From positions 1-64,000 of the forward strand of contig JAFSUI010000012.1 in assembly GCA_017445315.1 (NCBI GenBank): 64,000 nucleotides of DNA, read 5' to 3'. This stretch comes from Bacillota bacterium (GTDB lineage Bacteria; Bacillota; Clostridia; Peptostreptococcales; Anaerovoracaceae). Below are positions 42,389-52,763 of the stretch, piece after piece. Numbering within the stretch: position 1 is the first letter of the stretch; each line of letters opens with the position of its first letter. A program made the translations under genes and the position numbers. The notes beneath the pieces are model-generated. The model was not told the origin of the DNA and did not search any database. It saw nothing but the letters and a program-made list of their open reading frames with translations.

Positions 42389-43501
42389 ATGAAAAAAAGA
42401 AACATCCAAAGAATTATTGCGCTACTAGTCATACTCGCTATGGCATTCTCACTCTTTGCCCTCACTGGCTGTAAAAAGAAAGAGGAGCCCGTAGTAGCTG
42501 AAGAGCCAGAACCCGAACCGGAACCCAAACCGGAACCAGAGCCTGAGTCGGAACCCGAACCCGAACAAAAGATCATGAACCCCCTCACCGGCCTTGATAT
42601 AAAAGAAGAAGCCTCAGGCAAGAGAATCGTTGCAATCGTTGTAGAGAACTCTCCCGACGCTCGCCCACAGTGGGGAATGGATGACGAAGAATTCTCTCCG
42701 GACATAATCCTAGAGGGCGAAGTGGAATATGGAATCACAAGAACGCTTTGGTTCTATGCCGACTATACATCTCTTCCTGAGACTATAGGACCAACCAGAA
42801 GCGCGCGTCCTCCATTTGTAAGATTCTCTGAGCTCTTTGACAGTATCTTTATTCACTGGGGACAGAGTGGCACAACTAGTGACTACCAGGGTGCCGACAG
42901 CGTAATCAGCCAGGACGGCGTAAACAATATCAACCAGATGGCCTTCCGCGCAAGTACAGAACTATTTGGCCGTTCGAGCGAGAGAAATGTAGCTTTAGAA
43001 CATACCGGGATTCTCTTCGGAGCAAACCTTCCTGCAGTTATCGCCGAATACGGTTATCGAGATGAAATAGATCCGGAAAAATGCAGTGTCCTTGAGTTCA
43101 ACGAGGAGCCAACTCCGCTAAGCGAAACACCTTGCAATACGTTGCAGATGCTGATTTCCGGTAACAGCTGGCTTAAGACATGGACATATTCAGAAGAGGA
43201 TAAGCTCTATCACACCGACGATTTTAACAACAATCTCACAAGAGACAACCTCCTCGTACTCTTTGATACTACAGAATATATCCATAAGTCATCAGGTAAT
43301 GTAACCTACTGCAACTACACCTTCTCCGGCGGCGAAGGAAAGCTAGCAAGCCTTGGAACAGTTATCGACATCAAATGGTCGATAGAAGATGGAAAGCTCG
43401 TTCTTAAGACTATGGATGATGAAATCGTCAAGCTGAACCCAGGAAAGACCTGGATTGGCTGGGGATCGTCAAACTACAACGGACAGGTTACGATAGAATA
43501 G
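42389..43501 (+). CDS. YerB-like DUF3048 lipoprotein
   Basis: A 370-residue exported lipoprotein. The lipobox is FALTGC near residue 27, followed by a Pro-Glu repeat tract (EPEPEP type, about 35-62) that probably spans the wall. The DUF3048 domain pair shows GPTRSARPPFVRFSELFDSIFIHWGQS, typical of the family. Its role is unknown; Bacillus YerB is likewise uncharacterised. The gene has its own promoter and terminator. Confidence 0.85.
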   Translation: MKKRNIQRIIALLVILAMAFSLFALTGCKKKEEPVVAEEPEPEPEPKPEPEPESEPEPEQKIMNPLTGLDIKEEASGKRIVAIVVENSPDARPQWGMDDEEFSPDIILEGEVEYGITRTLWFYADYTSLPETIGPTRSARPPFVRFSELFDSIFIHWGQSGTTSDYQGADSVISQDGVNNINQMAFRASTELFGRSSERNVALEHTGILFGANLPAVIAEYGYRDEIDPEKCSVLEFNEEPTPLSETPCNTLQMLISGNSWLKTWTYSEEDKLYHTDDFNNNLTRDNLLVLFDTTEYIHKSSGNVTYCNYTFSGGEGKLASLGTVIDIKWSIEDGKLVLKTMDDEIVKLNPGKTWIGWGSSNYNGQVTIE

Positions 43502-43504
43502 TAC

Positions 43505-43538
43505 AAAAAAACACCATGGCGACATGGTGTTTTTCTTT
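43505..43538 (+). terminator. Intrinsic terminator after the YerB-like gene
   Basis: ACACCATG (43511-43518) pairs with CATGGTGT (43523-43530), loop GCGA, flanked by A and T runs. It may also serve the convergent TPR gene. Confidence 0.85.
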
Positions 43539-43552
43539 TGTTATTTAATTTT

Positions 43553-44659
43553 TTAATTATAATCTTTGTTCTTGGAGGCTCTGTCCTCTTCTCTGTTTCT
43601 CTCGACAACCTTGATCTTTTCTTCGTATTTTGCCGCGAGCTCATCGTCACCCTTTTCCTTGGCAATTCTTATCATGCCATCCATTGCATCTATATTGCTC
43701 GGCGAAAGTTCAAGCACTTTACGATATGCCCATTCGGCTCTCTCGGTTTTACCGATCGATTCATACGAGATCCCAAGATAATAATAGAGTGGCCACCATT
43801 TGTTATAGGCCTCGTCATCTATATAAGGTTCCAGGAGTTCAATCCCCTGTTCATATCTTCCGGCAAGAACCTCGTTATATGCCCTTTCTATCTTGACGGG
43901 TTCATCGAGCTTTCCTAGCCACTCCGAGACCTCTTTTCTTAGGTTGTCCCACTCCTCCTTGATGGCGGCGGACGTTACGGAAGAACCCTCCGGAATTCTC
44001 TTTGCCGCCTCTTCAAGATGCGCATCATCCGTCAAGCTCATAAATGTATCAAAGGTCAGCTTTGCCTTTAGATATAGCCCAAGATTAAGGTAAGCATAGC
44101 CGAGATAATAATATCCCATCTCAAAGTCGGGAGCCATCATGGTTAGTCGCTCAAAAGACTCTAGCGACTCAGCCTTGAATCTTCCAACATACTCCTCGCC
44201 TTCTCCCGTTTCATAGCAGTCCCTACACGCCCTTGCATAGCAATATAGAGCATCGCTACTTTCCGGGGCAATATTCACTGCAGCCCTAAAGAGAAGACAC
44301 GCTCTCTTAAACTCACCCTTTTCAGCAAGGTCAAGGCCCTCACCAATCAGCGGCTTCACAAACTCTCCCCTAAACGCGCGGTCTATAAATTCTTTATACG
44401 CAGTGGCATGTTCAAACTCGGGATCGCAGCCTATGACAGCCGCCATACTCCTTGCAAGATTGATTCCCGTAAGATTGGCAAGCTCGGTCTTTTTAAAAGG
44501 AACCGGAACACCGCTTAATATATCCTTCATCTCAATCTTATCCAGATAATCATCCGTAAGCTGATCAAAAAGGTATTCATCCATGAACGGAAGAAGATAG
44601 TCCTTGATGCGGTTTGTTGTTACGGCCTTCATTTCGTTTTTGTTTAGTTTCTTGTCCAT
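43553..44659 (-). CDS. TPR-repeat protein
   Basis: A 368-residue cytoplasmic protein. At least three TPR-like units are visible (about 112-145 ALLFRAAVNIAPESSDALYCYARA; 180-215 SFERLTMMAPDFEMGYYYLGYAYLNLG; 300-330 YYLGISYESIGKTERAEWAYRKVLELSP). The N-terminal ~100 residues are not assigned. No signal peptide. It follows argS by 18 bp, so it is likely in that operon. Partner unknown. Confidence 0.75.
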   Translation of the reverse strand: MDKKLNKNEMKAVTTNRIKDYLLPFMDEYLFDQLTDDYLDKIEMKDILSGVPVPFKKTELANLTGINLARSMAAVIGCDPEFEHATAYKEFIDRAFRGEFVKPLIGEGLDLAEKGEFKRACLLFRAAVNIAPESSDALYCYARACRDCYETGEGEEYVGRFKAESLESFERLTMMAPDFEMGYYYLGYAYLNLGLYLKAKLTFDTFMSLTDDAHLEEAAKRIPEGSSVTSAAIKEEWDNLRKEVSEWLGKLDEPVKIERAYNEVLAGRYEQGIELLEPYIDDEAYNKWWPLYYYLGISYESIGKTERAEWAYRKVLELSPSNIDAMDGMIRIAKEKGDDELAAKYEEKIKVVERNREEDRASKNKDYN

Positions 44660-44677
44660 ACCTTAACTTTTTTATAA

Positions 44678-46396
44678 CTACATGCGTTCAGGAGCTTCTA
44701 TTCCAAGAAGCGCAAGGCCATTTTTGATTACTGTCTTTGTTGCAAGAGTAAGGGCAATCTTGGCAATCTTCTCATCTTCGTTTTCTGTGATGATATGCTC
44801 ATCGTGATAGAATCTGTTAAAGCCCTGAGCGATATCTATAATATGTCTTGTAACAACGGATGGCTCATACTTTTCTCCTGCAAGTTCCACATAACTTGGA
44901 TATGCATAAATGAGCTTGATGAGCTCATGCGCATTCTCAGAGGAGATATAATCAAAATTGATAGCCATATCCTTTGCCTTTGATACAATATCCTCACCTG
45001 CGCGTCTCAAGAGGCTTGCGCAACGAGCGTGCGTATATTGAACATAAGGACCTGTCTCGCCATCAAAATTGAGAACGGTATCCCATTTAAACGTATAGTC
45101 CTTGATTCTATTGTTTGAAAGTTCGTTAAATATAACTGCACCTATACCTACCTGAGAAGCTATTTCATCTACATTGTCCGCATCCGGATTCTTCTCTGCG
45201 ATTATCTCTCTCGTCTTATCTACGGCGCTGTTTAGAACGTCTTCTAAGAATACGACTCTTCCCTGTCTCGTGGACATTGTTCCCTCCTCAAGACTTACAA
45301 GACCAAAAGGTACATGAATCGATCCAGACGAGGCTTCGGTATAACCCATTAGTTCCAAAATCTTAAAGAGCTGCTGGAAGTGAAGCGTCTGCTGTGATGC
45401 AACCACATAGATATTCTTGTAGAAATCGTATGTCTCCTTACGATAAACGGCAGCCGCTATATCACGAGTGATGTATAGAGAGCTTCCGTCACTCTTTTTG
45501 ATAAGAGCTGTGCCGAGTCCATACTCCTCAAGATCCACAACCTGTGCGCCTCTTGACTCAACCATGAGACCCTTCTCTTCCAATTCATTTTCTATTCTCG
45601 GCATCTTGTCGGAATAAAAGCTTTCGCCGTTATATGAGTCGTACTCTATACCGAGCATTCCATAAACGCGATTGAATTCCTTAAGGCTCTCGTCTCTGAA
45701 CCACTGCCAAAGTTCAACTTCTTCCTTCTCACCGTGTTCAAGCTTTGCAAAAATCTGTCTTGCTTCTTCTTCAAGTGAAGGATCCTTCTCTGCTTCCTCG
45801 TGGAATTTTGTATAGTAACCGAGAAGCGTCTTTATAGGAGCTTTTTCTACATCCTCTTTGTTTCCCCAGCGTCTATATGCGGAAATCATTTTTCCAAACT
45901 GCGTACCATAGTCACCGAGGTGGTTTATCCTGATCATGTCATAGCCAAGTGCTTTATAGATTTTATAGATTGAATTTCCTATGACGGTAGATCTGATATG
46001 TCCTATATGAAAAGGCTTTGCTATGTTTGGCGAACTGTACTCAACAATAACTGTTTTTCCTGCGCCCTTATCCGTAGTTCCAAACGCATCGCCCTTATCA
46101 AGAACTGTTTTTAATGTTTCGGCTGCGATTTCCGCCTTCGGCAAAAAGATATTTACATAGGCGTTGACTGCTTCTACCTTATCAAAGATACCGCTTGATT
46201 CTACAGATTCCGCAACCTCCTGAGCGATAAGTGGCGGCGCCTTTCTCATCACCTTAGCTAGCTTAAAGCAGGGAAATGCAAAGTCTCCCATCTTTGAATC
46301 CTGTGGGATTTCAATCATTTCTTTTACTTCATCAAATGAGAGTTCACTCACCTTTTCGGAAATGATTTTGGCAATTTCAGATTTAAAATCCTTCAT
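44678..46396 (-). CDS. argS: Arginyl-tRNA synthetase
   Basis: Class I synthetase charging tRNA-Arg, 572 residues. The N-terminal tRNA-interacting domain is followed by PNIAKPFHIGHIRST with the HIGH motif (about 130-144) and MSTRQGRV in the place of KMSKS, normal for many ArgRS. The DALR anticodon-binding domain ends the protein. It lies in the order zapA-mutS2-argS-TPR. No T-box was seen upstream. Confidence 0.96.
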   Translation of the reverse strand: MKDFKSEIAKIISEKVSELSFDEVKEMIEIPQDSKMGDFAFPCFKLAKVMRKAPPLIAQEVAESVESSGIFDKVEAVNAYVNIFLPKAEIAAETLKTVLDKGDAFGTTDKGAGKTVIVEYSSPNIAKPFHIGHIRSTVIGNSIYKIYKALGYDMIRINHLGDYGTQFGKMISAYRRWGNKEDVEKAPIKTLLGYYTKFHEEAEKDPSLEEEARQIFAKLEHGEKEEVELWQWFRDESLKEFNRVYGMLGIEYDSYNGESFYSDKMPRIENELEEKGLMVESRGAQVVDLEEYGLGTALIKKSDGSSLYITRDIAAAVYRKETYDFYKNIYVVASQQTLHFQQLFKILELMGYTEASSGSIHVPFGLVSLEEGTMSTRQGRVVFLEDVLNSAVDKTREIIAEKNPDADNVDEIASQVGIGAVIFNELSNNRIKDYTFKWDTVLNFDGETGPYVQYTHARCASLLRRAGEDIVSKAKDMAINFDYISSENAHELIKLIYAYPSYVELAGEKYEPSVVTRHIIDIAQGFNRFYHDEHIITENEDEKIAKIALTLATKTVIKNGLALLGIEAPERM

Positions 46397-46409
46397 AACA
46401 AACCTCTTA

Positions 46410-48785
46410 CTAATTCTTTTTCATCGTCACGATAGTGACGCCTTCTCCGCCTTCATTATATGCTCCGGCCTGGTACGACTTTACGAGCTTATTATGCTTA
46501 AGCATATCACGTATTCCATTCTTTAGGATTCCCTCTCCTCTTCCGTGAATGATTGTCGCTTTTTCCAGTCCGGCAATATATACATCATCTATATATTTTT
46601 CTACATCCGCAAGCGCTTCCTCAAGATTCTTTCCGACCACATTGATGCTTGCGGAAACAGTACGCGACTTAGACGCCATCTTTACGACGGCCTTCTTTGC
46701 GGGCGCCTTTCTTTCTTTGCCTTCGTTTATGAGCATGAGATCGCCCACATTAGCAGAAAGCTTAAGTGCACCGATAAGCACCATTACATCGCCTTTGTCA
46801 TCCGGAAGACTTATTATCTCGCCGTTCTGATCCAGAGTTATATGCTTTACCCTATCTCCAACTTTGAGATCCTTGGCATCTACCGGAGCGCTATTTATCT
46901 GTTTTACTACATGAGTGCTGAATCTTGACTCCGCATCCTTAAGACGCCTTCTGGATTCCTCCAGCCTTGCCTGAGCACCCTCCGTGAGTCCTGTTTTCTG
47001 GAGTTCTTTTATTTGCTTTTGGAGTTCCTTTGTTGTTTCCTTTGCTTCTCTCAAGATGTCGCGCGCTTCTTCCTTGGCTTTATCGATTATCTCTTGGCGC
47101 TTTGCCTCAATCTTTCGTTCTTTGGATTCTACGCTTTCCTTTATGGCTCTCGCTTCCTCAGCGAGCCTTGCGGCTTCCATTCTATCCTGATCAGCGGCCT
47201 TTCTATCGTCGGCAATTGAGCTTATGACATCTTCAAACTCCATATCGCCGCCTTCTATAAGATTCTCTGCATACTCTATTATCTCCGGCTTTAATCCTAG
47301 TTTCTTTGATATTTCAAAGGCATTGGACTTGCCCGGGATTCCTATTAGGAGCCTATATGTCGGCGAAAGTGTCTCTACATCAAATTCCATAGACGCATTT
47401 TTTACTCCGTCCGTGGAAAGAGCATATTTTTTTAGCTCCGTATAATGTGTAGTTGCAAATACGCTCGCACCCATTCTCTTAAGCTTGTCAAGTATTGAAA
47501 TTGCAAGCGCTGCGCCCTCTGTCGGATCCGTTCCCGCACCAAGCTCATCAAGTAGAACGAGCGAGTCAATCCATGCATCGTCAATTATCTCTACGATATT
47601 TTTCATATGCGATGAGAAAGTAGATAGACTCTGCTCTATGCTCTGCTCATCTCCTATATCCGCAAAAACCTCTGAGTAAATCGGAAGCATACTTTCCGAG
47701 GATGCCGGAATATGAAGTCCGCTCATTGCCATAAGAGAAAGAAGTCCAACTGTCTTTAGACTAACGGTCTTTCCTCCTGTATTTGGTCCCGTTATTATGA
47801 GCGTGCTATAGCCGTTTCCAATTTCAATATTTATCGGAACGACTTTGTCGGGATCTATCAAAGGATGTCTGGCCTGCACAAGTTTTAGGTGCTTTCCTTC
47901 GTTCATCTTTGGTTCCTCGCCATCCATTCTTCTGGACAACTTGGACTTTGCCATTATGAAATCAAGTTCCTCGACGAGGCCCTGATTGTTCCTTATCGCG
48001 TGATGATTCTCTCCAACCTCAGCGGAAAGCTCTGCCAAAATGCGAGCAATCTCCGCCTGTTCTTCTACAGCAAGCTCGCGAAGCTTATTATTCATTTCCA
48101 CGATGGCCTGTGGCTCAATAAAAAGCGTCTGTCCGCCTTTTGATTGATCGTGAACCATACCGGGGAATTTTTGTCTATACTCCTGCTTTACAGGGATTAC
48201 GTATCTACCGTCCCTCATTGTAACAAGCGAGTCCTGTAGATATGTTTTGTTTTCCGAGGATGCGATTATGCGACTGAGCCTATTCTTAAGTTCCTCACCC
48301 TTTAGCCGGATACTTCTTCTGATATCTCTTAGCTTTGGCGATGCGGCATCCGCCATTTCATCTTCTGAAATAATGCACCTATCGATTTCTTCTTCCAAAC
48401 TCGGAAGCGCCACCAAAAGATCAGTCATCGCCTTTATCAAAGGAAGGTCCGGCAATTCCTCGCTCTTCATAAAGCTGATAATCTGACGAACAACCGAGAG
48501 GTTATAATGCACCTCCAGAAGTTGTTTCATGCTAAGAGTGCCACCCTTTCCCGCAAAGGATAAACTGTTTCTTATATCGTAAAACCCGCCGATTGGCAGC
48601 GGGCCTTTACGCACTATCAGAGAAACCCCTTCCGAGGTTCTCTTTAGCTCTTCCGCGATATCCTGGATTGCAGTATAAGGCTTAAGGTTTTTTGCCTTTT
48701 CCTTTCCACCAAGCGTGGCTGCAAAGTCTGATAACTCGTCGATTATTTTGTGATACTCAAGTACTTTTAGTGACTTTTCTTTCAC
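46410..48785 (-). CDS. mutS2: Endonuclease MutS2
   Basis: MutS-like ATPase with a nuclease tail, 791 residues, acting in recombination control or ribosome rescue, depending on the organism. Walker A is ITGPNTGGKTVS near 332-343, and the Walker B DELGAGTDP block follows. A long coiled coil spans about 515-635. The C-terminal Smr domain keeps HGRGEGIL but the usual LDLRG-type strand reads INVVGK. It overlaps zapA by 4 bp. Confidence 0.94.
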   Translation of the reverse strand: MKEKSLKVLEYHKIIDELSDFAATLGGKEKAKNLKPYTAIQDIAEELKRTSEGVSLIVRKGPLPIGGFYDIRNSLSFAGKGGTLSMKQLLEVHYNLSVVRQIISFMKSEELPDLPLIKAMTDLLVALPSLEEEIDRCIISEDEMADAASPKLRDIRRSIRLKGEELKNRLSRIIASSENKTYLQDSLVTMRDGRYVIPVKQEYRQKFPGMVHDQSKGGQTLFIEPQAIVEMNNKLRELAVEEQAEIARILAELSAEVGENHHAIRNNQGLVEELDFIMAKSKLSRRMDGEEPKMNEGKHLKLVQARHPLIDPDKVVPINIEIGNGYSTLIITGPNTGGKTVSLKTVGLLSLMAMSGLHIPASSESMLPIYSEVFADIGDEQSIEQSLSTFSSHMKNIVEIIDDAWIDSLVLLDELGAGTDPTEGAALAISILDKLKRMGASVFATTHYTELKKYALSTDGVKNASMEFDVETLSPTYRLLIGIPGKSNAFEISKKLGLKPEIIEYAENLIEGGDMEFEDVISSIADDRKAADQDRMEAARLAEEARAIKESVESKERKIEAKRQEIIDKAKEEARDILREAKETTKELQKQIKELQKTGLTEGAQARLEESRRRLKDAESRFSTHVVKQINSAPVDAKDLKVGDRVKHITLDQNGEIISLPDDKGDVMVLIGALKLSANVGDLMLINEGKERKAPAKKAVVKMASKSRTVSASINVVGKNLEEALADVEKYIDDVYIAGLEKATIIHGRGEGILKNGIRDMLKHNKLVKSYQAGAYNEGGEGVTIVTMKKN

Positions 48786-49243
48786 TGTTCACCCTTCAGT
48801 CTGTCTATCTCGTTCTTAAGCTTAACGTTAGCCATCTGGAGATCAAAGATGCTGTTCTCGTATTCTTTGCACTTCTCGCTAGCCTGTCTCAGCATTTCTT
48901 CGTATTCCTTGACCTTCTGCTCCTGCTCACCTGCGGACTCCTTTGTCTGCTTGGTGTTCTTTTTTGCCTTGTCCAGCATATTCATATAATAGCTGGCATT
49001 TGCAGCAATCTTTTCTTTTTCGTTATTAAGCTTTCTAACTTCCTTCTCAGCGTCAAGAAGCGCCTCGCTGATGTTGATGGCGGAGAGCACGGCAATATTG
49101 CTGGTTCCGCTATAGGAACTGGCCTTACTGATTGCCTTCATCTGCTGATCTACTCTGTCCGCAATTTTTCTGATTTCCGACTCACTGCGGCTTCCTGTTA
49201 TGGTGTAATCCTGCCCATAAATCTGTACCGTAACCTTGTTCAT
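48782..49243 (-). CDS. zapA: Cell division protein ZapA
   Basis: Stabilises the FtsZ ring. The 153-residue protein has the ZapA start (VTVQIYGQDYTITGSRSESEIRKIADRVD region, about 3-32) and a long coiled coil after about 50, longer than the E. coli form. The gene overlaps mutS2 by 4 bp and follows pheT, an arrangement common in clostridia. Confidence 0.92.
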   Translation of the reverse strand: MNKVTVQIYGQDYTITGSRSESEIRKIADRVDQQMKAISKASSYSGTSNIAVLSAINISEALLDAEKEVRKLNNEKEKIAANASYYMNMLDKAKKNTKQTKESAGEQEQKVKEYEEMLRQASEKCKEYENSIFDLQMANVKLKNEIDRLKGEQ

Positions 49244-49274
49244 CCTGACCTCCGTCTCTAAACCACTTATATAA

Positions 49275-51731
49275 CTAATTATCTCTTATAACTGCACCGA
49301 TTTTATCCTTGAGTGCGCGGAGTACATCATTATGCATCTTCTCCGTTTCCTCATCCGTCAAGGTTCTGTCATCATGTCTATAGGTGAGACTGAACGCAAC
49401 ACTCTTCTTGCCTTCCCCTACCTGCTCACCTCTATATACGTCAAAGAGTTTAATCTGCCTGAGAAGAGAAGATCCTGCCTCTTTGATGACATCTTCTATC
49501 TTGGCAACAGTCTCGTCCTCATCCACTATCATGGCAATATCTCTTACCATTGCAGGATATCTCGGAGGACGTGTATAATGCACTTCTCTATCCGTATATC
49601 CGATTAGCTTATCAAAGAACAATTCTGCCGCATAAGCCCTGACATCGATATCAAAATTCTCCGCCACATCAGGATGTATCTCACCTATGATGCCAAGTTC
49701 TATATCGTCGCCTTCAGCGGTCTTATACAAAATGCGTGCGCATCTTCCCGGATGATAAACTCCGTATTCGCTTTCGGCAACATATGAAATGCGATCGATT
49801 CCCATCTTCTCAAACAATGTCTCCAGCATGCCCTTAAGCGTGAAGAAGGTTTCCCCTTCTCCATAGAGTCCAATAGAGAGATCCAGGCTCTCATCCGGAA
49901 GTCCGTTTGGATCTATATAATTCTTTGCAAATACTGTTCCGATTTCGTATGCTCTTACGGCTTCTATTCCGCGTGCATAATTGCGTCCGAGAACCTCTAG
50001 CATGCCCGGCATAAGAATCGTTCTTACGGCAGATGTATCTTCTCCCATAGGATTTATCACCTTAACGGTATCTCTCTCCCAAGAATCTTCATCTATGCCA
50101 AGTGCATCAAATTCTTTTTCGCTGATGAATGAGAATGTCTGTATTTCATTTGCTCCCATTCCCGAAAGTATGTTGCGAGCAAACTTTCTCATTTCCCAAC
50201 TCTTGCTGTTTTCTACCTTTGTTGTAAGTGCAGGAAGAGTATTTGGTAGATTGTCGTAGCCGTAGATTCTTGCAACCTCTTCGACATAATCAACTTCTTC
50301 AAGAAGGTCCTGTCTTACTGAATGTGGTGTGACAACCATATTGTCGCCTTCGCCCTCCACCTTCATTTCTAGGCTTGAGAGAATCTTAACCATATCATCT
50401 CTCGATAAATCCGTTCCGAGAACTTTGTTGATTCTGCTTACTCTTGCGGTTACTGTAGGTGCAGATTCAGGAACCTTATAAACATCTACGGAACCCTCCA
50501 GAATCTTTCCGCATCCCAGCATTTCTACCAGTTTGCAAACTCTGTCTGCAGCAGCCTCGCAGAGATTCGGATCTATCCCCTTTTCATATCTTCCGGAAGC
50601 CTCGGTTCTTAAAACGAGTTTCTTTGATGTCTGTCTTACGGATGAACCGAGGAAGTTTGCGGATTCTATAACTACGGTATTGGTGTCCTCAAGGATTTCA
50701 GAATTAAGTCCACCCATTACACCTGCGAGCGCAATATGCTTTTCTGCATCGTTAATCATGAGCATTGTCTCGTCCAGTTCTCGCTCAACTCCGTCAAGCG
50801 TAGTGAACTTGTCTCCCTTGGCTGCGACATCGACAACGATTTTATTTCCGGCGAGCGCTCTTATGTCAAATGCATGGAGCGGCTGACCGTATTCCATCAT
50901 TACAAAATTTGTAATATCTACGATATTGTTGATCGGACGCATGCCTGCACCCATGAGCCTCTTCTGAAGCCACCATGGCGATTGCTCAATTCTTACGTCC
51001 TTTATAACCCTTGCGGTATAACGCTTACAGAGATCGGACTTAACTTCTACCGCAATATAGTCAGAAGCTTTTTCGTCTGTCTTTTCGCATTCGGTTTCAG
51101 GATATTTCATACTTGTTCCAAATGTCGCAGCAGCCTCTCTTGCCATTCCTAACATAGATAGGCAGTCCGGTCTATTTGGTGTAATTTCAAAATCGATTAC
51201 AACATCAGAAAGTTCTGTGGCTTCAACAAAGTCCATTCCCAGCTTGTCATCCCAGTTTCCCGGAAGTAGCCAGATTCCGTCCTTTGATGCCATCGGAACA
51301 ATCTTATCGCTTAGTCCCAGTTCTTCTGCCGAGCAAATCATTCCTTCTGACTTAACTCCGCGAAGTTCGCCTGCGTGGATATCAACGCCCTCCGGAACCT
51401 TTGGTTGTCCGTGGAGCGGTCCGGGTATATGCGCACCATCTATAGCAACAGGCACATAAGCTCCTTCATAAACATTTGGAGCACCGGTTACAATCTGTTT
51501 TACATTGTCGCCGAGGTTAACCTGACAAACAACAAGCTTGTCTGCCTCAGGATGCTTTTCTATTTTTTCTATTCGGCCCAGTTTTACATTTTTTATTCCG
51601 CTACCGATTGCCTCTGTGGTTTCAATGTTGGAACCGCTCATAATCATTCTGTCGCAGAATGATTTTGCCATCGGTTCATTCATCTCCGGAACATCTATAT
51701 AATCCTTCAGCCAATTGATGGATACTAACAT
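49275..51731 (-). CDS. pheT: Phenylalanyl-tRNA synthetase beta subunit
   Basis: Large subunit of the alpha2-beta2 enzyme, 818 residues. The N-terminal tRNA-binding OB domain (about 40-150, KIEKHPEADKLVVCQVNLG) is followed by B3/B4 (editing site) and B5 domains, and the C-terminal FDX-ACB domain (about 725-818, HYTRPPRYPAMVRDIAMI) is complete. It follows pheS by 10 bp. Confidence 0.97.
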   Translation of the reverse strand: MLVSINWLKDYIDVPEMNEPMAKSFCDRMIMSGSNIETTEAIGSGIKNVKLGRIEKIEKHPEADKLVVCQVNLGDNVKQIVTGAPNVYEGAYVPVAIDGAHIPGPLHGQPKVPEGVDIHAGELRGVKSEGMICSAEELGLSDKIVPMASKDGIWLLPGNWDDKLGMDFVEATELSDVVIDFEITPNRPDCLSMLGMAREAAATFGTSMKYPETECEKTDEKASDYIAVEVKSDLCKRYTARVIKDVRIEQSPWWLQKRLMGAGMRPINNIVDITNFVMMEYGQPLHAFDIRALAGNKIVVDVAAKGDKFTTLDGVERELDETMLMINDAEKHIALAGVMGGLNSEILEDTNTVVIESANFLGSSVRQTSKKLVLRTEASGRYEKGIDPNLCEAAADRVCKLVEMLGCGKILEGSVDVYKVPESAPTVTARVSRINKVLGTDLSRDDMVKILSSLEMKVEGEGDNMVVTPHSVRQDLLEEVDYVEEVARIYGYDNLPNTLPALTTKVENSKSWEMRKFARNILSGMGANEIQTFSFISEKEFDALGIDEDSWERDTVKVINPMGEDTSAVRTILMPGMLEVLGRNYARGIEAVRAYEIGTVFAKNYIDPNGLPDESLDLSIGLYGEGETFFTLKGMLETLFEKMGIDRISYVAESEYGVYHPGRCARILYKTAEGDDIELGIIGEIHPDVAENFDIDVRAYAAELFFDKLIGYTDREVHYTRPPRYPAMVRDIAMIVDEDETVAKIEDVIKEAGSSLLRQIKLFDVYRGEQVGEGKKSVAFSLTYRHDDRTLTDEETEKMHNDVLRALKDKIGAVIRDN

Positions 51732-51740
51732 TTCTCTCTC

Positions 51741-52763
51741 CTATTTGAACTGCTCTATAAATCTCATATCGTTTTCGTAGAGCAGACGAATATCATCTAT
51801 ACCGTATTTGAGCATCGCTATTCTCTCTACGCCCATGCCTACTGCAAAGCCGGTGTATTTATCCGTATCGATTCCGCCCGCTCTGTGAACATGAGGATGC
51901 GTCATGCCGCAACCGAGTATCTCTATCCAACCCGAACCCTTGCAGACATTGCATCCTTTGCCGCCGCATTTGAAGCAGCTTACGTCCATCTCAGCCGAAG
52001 GCTCTGTGAACGGGAAGTGGTGAGGACGGAATTTTGTTCTTGTCTCCGGACCAAAGAGTTTCTTTGCGAGCATGTCTAGCGTACCCTTAAGATCCGCCAT
52101 GGTAATTCCCTCACCTATTACCATCATTTCTACCTGATGGAATGTATGTGAATGTGTTGCATCAGGAGTATCACATCTATAGCAACGTCCAGGAATTACA
52201 ATCTTGTATGGAACAGGAAGCCCCTGCTCCGCTCTTATCTCTGCAGAAGAAGTATGCGGTCTCAAAACTATATCAGGTGTGACATAGAATGTATCCGTCA
52301 AATCTCTTGCAGGATGCGTCGGCGGAGAATTGAGTCCATCAAAGGTATTAAATACCGTATCGATATCCGGCCCCTCATAAACCGAATAACCCAAGGTCTC
52401 AAAGAATTCCGTAATCTCTTCTATAACTTGAGTTACAGGATGCTTGGTTCCGATCTTGACCTTCACTCCAGGCTCTGTTACGTCGATTTTTTCTGTTTTA
52501 AATCGACCTTGCTTTGCCTTTTCCTTCAGTTCTGAAGCCTTCTTTGCGATTGCTTCAGCAATCTCTTCTTTTACCTTGTTGGCCGCCTGACCAAGTTCTT
52601 TCTTTTCTTCAGGTGAGAGGTTTCCCATCGACTTAAGAATCTCTGTTACCTCCCCCTTCTTTCCCAAAAAGCGAATTCTAATGTCCTCTGTATCTTTTTC
52701 TAACAGAGCTTCATCAATCTTCTTTTTCGCTTCCTCCAAGATTTGATTTAATCTTTCTTGCAT
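51741..52763 (-). CDS. pheS: Phenylalanyl-tRNA synthetase alpha subunit
   Basis: Catalytic subunit, 340 residues. A helical N-terminal domain (about 1-90) precedes the class II core with motif 2 (PGRCYRCDTPDATHSHTFHQVE) and motif 3 (GFAVGMGVERIAMLKYGIDDIR). A CFKCGGKGCNVCKGSGW insert suggests a zinc-binding Cys cluster. It overlaps the TrmH-family gene by 16 bp. Confidence 0.97.
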   Translation of the reverse strand: MQERLNQILEEAKKKIDEALLEKDTEDIRIRFLGKKGEVTEILKSMGNLSPEEKKELGQAANKVKEEIAEAIAKKASELKEKAKQGRFKTEKIDVTEPGVKVKIGTKHPVTQVIEEITEFFETLGYSVYEGPDIDTVFNTFDGLNSPPTHPARDLTDTFYVTPDIVLRPHTSSAEIRAEQGLPVPYKIVIPGRCYRCDTPDATHSHTFHQVEMMVIGEGITMADLKGTLDMLAKKLFGPETRTKFRPHHFPFTEPSAEMDVSCFKCGGKGCNVCKGSGWIEILGCGMTHPHVHRAGGIDTDKYTGFAVGMGVERIAMLKYGIDDIRLLYENDMRFIEQFK